DNA of 64,000 nucleotides. It comes from Bacillota bacterium (lineage in GTDB: Bacteria > Bacillota > Clostridia > Clostridiales > Clostridiaceae). The number at the start of each line of letters is the position of its first letter. Within the stretch, counting starts at the first letter, position 1. The notes under the pieces were generated by a model. The model had not been told where the DNA came from. It ran no database searches and saw only the letters and a list, made by a program, of their open reading frames with translations. The stretch lies in the NCBI GenBank assembly GCA_023445445.1, contig JAEXLD010000081.1:1-64000 (forward strand). The letters are read 5' to 3'. This document shows positions 59,484-64,000 of this stretch, piece by piece. The translations under genes were made by a program, and so were the position numbers.

Positions 59484-60878
59484 ATGAGAAAAATTAATAT
59501 ATCTAAGATAATAATTTTTACTTTTATTATATTAGTTCCAATAATAACTTTTAATATAAAAAGAGATGTAATATCAGAAATAGATAATAAAAAACTGATG
59601 AATATAGAAGATATATTTAATGTGGGGGATTTAACTAATGGAATAGAAAGCTTTGTAAATGATAGAATTGGATTAAGAACTAGTATGGTTAGTGCATATA
59701 ATAAATCTATGGATTTATTATTTGATGAAATGATTCATCCTAGTTATCAATATGGTGAAGAAGGATATGTATTTTTCAAGGTATCAGAAAATAAATTAGA
59801 TAGTGAATTCCAAGAAATTTATTCAAACTTTATTAAGAATTTTCAAGAGTATTGCCAAAGCAGGGGAATTGGATTCTTATATACAGTAGAACCATCTAAA
59901 GCCACAGTTTATGAAGAATATTTACCACAGGGATATATAAACAATGATGAAAACTTAAATTATTTTACATCATTACTAAAGAATAAAGATATTAATTACC
60001 TTGATAATTCAGAAATTTTAATAGATGCAAAAAAAGATACACAGGTTTTTGATAAGATGTATGATGCAGGACACTGGAATGAAACTGGTGCATTTATAGG
60101 AATTTCAAATATAATAGATAGATTAAATGAATTAGATAATAGAATAGGAAGTTTAGATTTAAATAAATATGAAAAAGTTAAATATATTAATAAAACATTA
60201 CCGACATCAAACTTTTCTATTAATGAAGAAACAATTCATTACAATTTAATTCAAGATAATTCTATAAAAATCAATGATTATAATGATGAAGTACTTAGGG
60301 ACAATAACTATAGGACTTTTTCCTATTATAAAAACCCTACTAATGAGGATTTACCTAAAATACTTATATTTGTAGGCAGTTACTTTAATGGAAAAGAAAA
60401 ATTTTTAACAGACAACTTTTCAGAAGTAATTAGAATTCATAATTATAAAAACGTAATAAACTATGAATATTACATAAACTTATTTAATCCAGATATAGTT
60501 TTATTTGAGTCAACAGAATATACACATTCTGATACCTTCTTTCCAAGGGAAGATATGAAAAATAAAGTATCAAATAAAAATATAATGGAATACAAAGATA
60601 AAAGAATAGATAACTTTGCAACTATATCAATGGAAGGGATAGAGAAGACAGGAGATAAAATAACTAATTTCAAAGTTCCTATAGAAAGCGATGATTTATT
60701 ATATGCTTATTCCGATATTAATAATAGAATATTGGATTGCAAAATAAATATCAATGAAGATAAGCAATACTTAGAGTTTTCAGTAATAACTTCAGAATTA
60801 GATAGTTTAGAAAATATTGAATTATATGTTATATCTAAGGATGAAGAGAGATATCAAAAATTAGAAATACCATTATAG
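59484..60878 (+). CDS. AlgX/AlgJ-like SGNH protein, copy 2
   Basis: The 464-residue protein is clearly a paralog of the one at 56622-58064. The same features occur in the same order: N-terminal TM anchor, NDRIGLRTSMV, IHPSYQYGEEGYVFFK, VEPSKATVYEEYLP and YDAGHWNETGA, then IRIHNYKNVINYEYYIN near the end. AAAGGAGG precedes ATG 59484, 14 bases after the MBOAT stop. Having two acceptor enzymes around a single MBOAT suggests two target positions or polymers, or a heteromeric complex. Confidence 0.8.
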   Translation: MRKINISKIIIFTFIILVPIITFNIKRDVISEIDNKKLMNIEDIFNVGDLTNGIESFVNDRIGLRTSMVSAYNKSMDLLFDEMIHPSYQYGEEGYVFFKVSENKLDSEFQEIYSNFIKNFQEYCQSRGIGFLYTVEPSKATVYEEYLPQGYINNDENLNYFTSLLKNKDINYLDNSEILIDAKKDTQVFDKMYDAGHWNETGAFIGISNIIDRLNELDNRIGSLDLNKYEKVKYINKTLPTSNFSINEETIHYNLIQDNSIKINDYNDEVLRDNNYRTFSYYKNPTNEDLPKILIFVGSYFNGKEKFLTDNFSEVIRIHNYKNVINYEYYINLFNPDIVLFESTEYTHSDTFFPREDMKNKVSNKNIMEYKDKRIDNFATISMEGIEKTGDKITNFKVPIESDDLLYAYSDINNRILDCKININEDKQYLEFSVITSELDSLENIELYVISKDEERYQKLEIPL

Positions 60879-60898
60879 AAGTGAAGGATGTAATAAAG

Positions 60899-60921
60899 AG
60901 GCTGTGATTACAGCCTTTTTA
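60899..60921. terminator. Bidirectional terminator
   Basis: AGGCTGT (60899-60905) pairs with ACAGCCT (60910-60916) around a 4-base loop, with T runs on the plus strand and AATAAAG (TTTATT on the other strand) behind. It serves the plus-strand O-acetylation genes and the minus-strand LCP gene. Confidence 0.85.
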
Positions 60922-61878
60922 TTATTGGATTGAAAATAGGAATTTTTGTAATTCTTCTGTTGTTGCAGGTATATCTATATTAGTGTGATACATATCTGTA
61001 AAACCTGCACTAATAATATTACCATCTGAAGGAAATCTTCCTTGTTCTATATTACCTAATCCCATTCCTAAAGCCTTAGTTGAAATAGAGATTATTTCAC
61101 TGTTACTTAAATTAGTAGTAACTAAAGGAAGAATATTATTTATCATTCCAGGAACTTCAGTTAAGTTTATATCTTTAAATTTAATAAATAATGCATTTAA
61201 AACATCTCTTTGTCTTTCAGTTCTCTTAAAATCTCTACCAGCAGTATATCTAATCCTACAATAAGCAGAAGCTTGTGTTCCATTTAGTATTTGTCTGCCA
61301 GTAGAATAAATATATTCTGTTGTTGTTCCGTTTTTTTCATCGATATTATCAATATATCCATTAATATATTGTAATTCATCTTCAGTTATTTCAATTTCAA
61401 CTCCACCTAGGGCATCTATTATTTTAGGTAGTCTTTCTAAATCAACTTGTACAAATTTATCTACCTTTAAATTAAAATTATAATTAATAGCTTTTAGTAT
61501 GGAGCTTGGACCACCATCTAAAATAGTATAATTTAAATTCATTTTTCCACCATCAGGAAGATCTAGATATATATCACGCATTAGTGAACAAAGTTTAATT
61601 TTATTATTTTTAGTATCAATAGCTAAAATCATAGTGGCATCAGCTGCGCTGACATCATATGTTTCTGAGAAATCACTTCCAAATAAAGCTATTGTTATAA
61701 CATTATCAGCTTCTTTAGGGGCTTCTTTACCAGTATTCACAACTTCTTCTCTATCAATTTTAACTCTTTCTACTTTACTAGAAATATAATAAGTATATGC
61801 TGATATTGATCCAAAGATTATTAAAATAATAACTGAAATAGATAAAATAATTTTCTTGTTTTTAGAAATTTTTTTCAT
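60922..61878 (-). CDS. LCP-family (LytR-CpsA-Psr) cell-wall polymer ligase
   Basis: LCP proteins attach teichoic acids or capsular polymers to peptidoglycan. The 318-residue product has one N-terminal TM helix (about 9-28). The LCP domain has SLMRDIYLDLPDGGKMNLNYT, VDLERLPKIIDALGGVEIEI, AYCRIRYTAGRDFKRTERQR and a helical end. The start is the ATG at 61878 (minus strand), preceded by GGAGGG; the TTG 12 bases upstream overlaps this site. Its position next to an O-acetylation operon suggests work on the same surface polymer. Confidence 0.9.
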   Translation of the reverse strand: MKKISKNKKIILSISVIILIIFGSISAYTYYISSKVERVKIDREEVVNTGKEAPKEADNVITIALFGSDFSETYDVSAADATMILAIDTKNNKIKLCSLMRDIYLDLPDGGKMNLNYTILDGGPSSILKAINYNFNLKVDKFVQVDLERLPKIIDALGGVEIEITEDELQYINGYIDNIDEKNGTTTEYIYSTGRQILNGTQASAYCRIRYTAGRDFKRTERQRDVLNALFIKFKDINLTEVPGMINNILPLVTTNLSNSEIISISTKALGMGLGNIEQGRFPSDGNIISAGFTDMYHTNIDIPATTEELQKFLFSIQ

Positions 61879-62041
61879 ATTTCCCTCCAATTGTAATATT
61901 CATTTAAAATACCGGTATATTATATCAAAATAAGGTAATTTTGGGAATATACCAAAAATACATTTAATTTCAATGAATTGTAATTAAATACAAAAGGTGA
62001 TAAAATATAAACTATATACATATTTAACAGGGGGAAGAATA

Positions 62042-64000
62042 GTGAAAAAACTTAAATATTTAATATTAGTACTATTATTAATTATGCCTATGTCAAGACC
62101 AATGGCAGATGATAAGGTAGAAAATAATAATATTTATAATTATATTATGGATAACGGGACAAGCCTTGGTAAAGACAACTTAGGTGATAATTCTGATACA
62201 AAAATATTACCACAGATGTCTAATGGAGCTAATAAAACTATAAATAATATAGTTGTATTAATAAGATTTAAAGGAGAAGATGAATTTATTAATAAAGAAA
62301 ATATTAATAAATTAAAGGATACTTTTAATCTTTATAAGGATTTGAATTCAGACAATGTTGCAGATTCAGGATCTATTTCTTTAAATTCTTATATTAGTGA
62401 TTTAACTTATGGAAAGATTAAGGTTAATAGTAGTTTTTATCCTTTTGAAAATAATAATTACTTCTCAATAGAAGCACCTGAAACAAGAGAATACTATGAA
62501 AATAATATAGCTGGAAGTAGGGAAGAAACAAATTTTATTAAATGGGCTTTTGATAGTGTAAAAGATAAAATAAATTTAACAGCAAATGAATTAGATCAAA
62601 ATAATGATGGTGAAGTAGATATTGTTACATTTTTATGTTCTGGTGCAACAATAAAGGATAGTATGCTATGGCCACATGAAACAAGATTTGTTGGAGATTC
62701 ATCTGTTAATGGAAAAAAATTAAGTACATATAATTTGATAAATATAGGAAATGATGAGAAAAATCTTTTTAATAAAGGAAATTTAAAAATAGCAATTCAT
62801 GAATTCTTACATGGTTTTAGCTACCCAGATTTATATAGATATTATCGTAGTGGAAATCCTGTAGGGGAATGGGATGTTATGGCTAGTACAGACGGGTATG
62901 GACAACTTCCTTTAGTTTATACAAGAAATTTCTATACTAATTTAAATTTAAACATTCAAGAAGTAAATAATGATGGGGTTTATAAAATTAAATCATCAAA
63001 AAGTACTAATAAGAATGATATTATAGCTTTAAAAATAAAGTCTCCTTTGTCAGATAAAGAGTACTTTATGGTGGAGTTTAGAAAGAGTGAAGGGAACTGG
63101 GATAGTATTTTACCTGGATCAGGACTTATAGTTTACAGAATAAATAATAATGTAAATGAATTCTATGGCAATAGAAATGGCTCTCCAGATCATGTTTATG
63201 TCTTTAGGCAAGGAGATATAAATAATACATATGCACAAGGAAATACAAGAACTGCCTTTTTATCTAAGGAATCAGGTAGGACAAGCATAGGAAGTAATAA
63301 TTTAAATAGTGGATTTATTTCTAATAGTCTATTTTTTAGCAATGGAGATAATAGTGGAATAGTTATTTCAGATATAGGAAGTGCTAATGGAGATGAGATA
63401 AGCTTTAAAGTTACTTATCCTAAAATTAATGAGCCAGTTAATTTCACCCAAGTAGTAGGAAGTGATAGATATAGTACTGCTGCAAAGCTAAGTTCTCTAA
63501 ATTTTAATTTATCTAATACAGTAGTAATAGTTAATGGAACTGCAATTGCTGATGGGCTGACCGTTACTCCGTTAGCTACTTATCTAAATTCTCCAATATT
63601 ACTAGTAGAAAAGAATTATATTCCAAAAGATACTATAAATGAAATAAAAAGGCTTGGTGCAAAGAAAGTTATAATTGCTGGTGGAGAAGGTGTTGTTTCT
63701 AAAAGTGTTGAGCTTGAATTAAAGAAAATTGGTATAGGTAATATAATAAGATTAGCAGGAAATGATAGATATGAAACTTCTTTAGAAATTGCAAAATACA
63801 TAGACTCTAATTGCTATGACATTGAAAATATAGTATTAGCAAATGGATATGCTGAGGCAGATGCTATGTCAATAGCACCTATATCAGGAAGAGATAGGAT
63901 GCCAATAATATTGTCAGAGTCACAAAATATTAATTCAAAAGTATATAATTGGTTAAAAAATGAAAATTTAAATAATGCATATATAATAGGTGGAAATGGA
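62042..64000 (+). CDS. M6-type secreted metalloprotease with cell-wall-binding repeats (runs off the window)
   Basis: The frame starts at GTG 62042 after AGGGGGAAG and is open to the end of the window, 653 codons. It has a signal peptide (LKYLILVLLLIMP, cleaved near PMADD) and a zinc-protease domain with H253-E-F-L-H257 in IAIHEFLHGFSYPDLYR. Further on is WDVMASTDGYG, which in M6 (immune inhibitor A-like) enzymes follows the metal site. From about residue 470 come CWB2-type repeats: VVGSDRYSTAAKL and LAGNDRYETSLEIA, with VIIAGGEGVVS between. The enzyme should be secreted and hold non-covalently to the cell wall. Confidence 0.8.
   Translation, partial: MKKLKYLILVLLLIMPMSRPMADDKVENNNIYNYIMDNGTSLGKDNLGDNSDTKILPQMSNGANKTINNIVVLIRFKGEDEFINKENINKLKDTFNLYKDLNSDNVADSGSISLNSYISDLTYGKIKVNSSFYPFENNNYFSIEAPETREYYENNIAGSREETNFIKWAFDSVKDKINLTANELDQNNDGEVDIVTFLCSGATIKDSMLWPHETRFVGDSSVNGKKLSTYNLINIGNDEKNLFNKGNLKIAIHEFLHGFSYPDLYRYYRSGNPVGEWDVMASTDGYGQLPLVYTRNFYTNLNLNIQEVNNDGVYKIKSSKSTNKNDIIALKIKSPLSDKEYFMVEFRKSEGNWDSILPGSGLIVYRINNNVNEFYGNRNGSPDHVYVFRQGDINNTYAQGNTRTAFLSKESGRTSIGSNNLNSGFISNSLFFSNGDNSGIVISDIGSANGDEISFKVTYPKINEPVNFTQVVGSDRYSTAAKLSSLNFNLSNTVVIVNGTAIADGLTVTPLATYLNSPILLVEKNYIPKDTINEIKRLGAKKVIIAGGEGVVSKSVELELKKIGIGNIIRLAGNDRYETSLEIAKYIDSNCYDIENIVLANGYAEADAMSIAPISGRDRMPIILSESQNINSKVYNWLKNENLNNAYIIGGNG

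Overview
The window is very AT-rich (roughly 28% G+C by eye), has AGGAGG-type ribosome binding sites with many TTG and GTG starts, U-tract terminators, PTS and YesMN-type regulation, and sortase-anchored surface proteins. Together this points to a saccharolytic Clostridium (sensu stricto), probably a gut species. No rRNA or tRNA gene and no CRISPR array was seen.

Region 1 (1-11.3 kb) is an accessory type VII secretion (T7SS/LXG) polymorphic-toxin island. A small operon of helical partners and membrane proteins (DUF4176, DUF5082-like and YwqI-like) leads to a full-length LXG toxin at 2400-4310 and its immunity gene. Downstream lie a tyrosine recombinase, an IS110 element, and three start-less toxin tips, each followed by an immunity gene. 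Cassette 1 has an unnamed toxin fold and a 65-aa partner. Cassette 2 has a ParB-like tip with SUKH immunity and a KptA RNA 2'-phosphotransferase. Cassette 3 has an AHH nuclease with DUF4274 immunity. All three tips begin with a (K/E)GV(S/R) junction that matches the junction inside the full-length toxin. Two are preceded by a ~161-bp repeat with a terminator hairpin, and in the third the IS110 element sits exactly in the junction. This looks like a silent-cassette array for exchanging toxin tips.

Region 2 (11.5-18 kb) encodes surface proteins: a sortase-anchored multidomain GH10 xylanase, an Ig-like repeat surface protein with an IPETG anchor, and a DUF1659/DUF2922 pair. Region 3 (18-29.4 kb) is an amino-sugar locus: SGNH hydrolase, mannose-family PTS IIA-IIB-IIC-IID, NanE, NagA and a YcxB-like protein. 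It is followed by a YesM/YesN two-component pair and a membrane-anchored protein carrying two tandem sugar-binding domains. Region 4 (29.6-35.1 kb) is a patchwork of small genes, a nucleotidyltransferase, an unusually GC-rich GNAT gene and decayed fragments.

Region 5 (35.3-40 kb) is a YtfQRT-YjfF-type sugar ABC importer. Its binding protein is the close relative of the second domain of the region 3 sensor, which suggests that sensor controls this importer. Region 6 (40.3-45.6 kb) combines a transaldolase-family aldolase, an ascorbate-type PTS (IIA, IIB, IIC) and a PRD regulator. Region 7 (46.6-56.4 kb) is a galactoside operon: ABC importer, GH2 beta-galactosidase, and a second YesN/YesM pair. 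Region 8 (56.6-60.9 kb) holds two AlgX/AlgJ-like proteins flanking an MBOAT acyltransferase. An LCP-family protein on the minus strand and an incomplete M6-type protease with cell-wall-binding repeats follow.

From 17 to 56 kb a dispersed GC-rich palindrome family (core CCCCAGGGG with AT-rich arms) recurs about a dozen times. It flanks a RAYT-type transposase gene at 45.8-46.4 kb, often serves as a terminator, and one copy lies in frame inside the beta-galactosidase gene. None is found in the toxin island.
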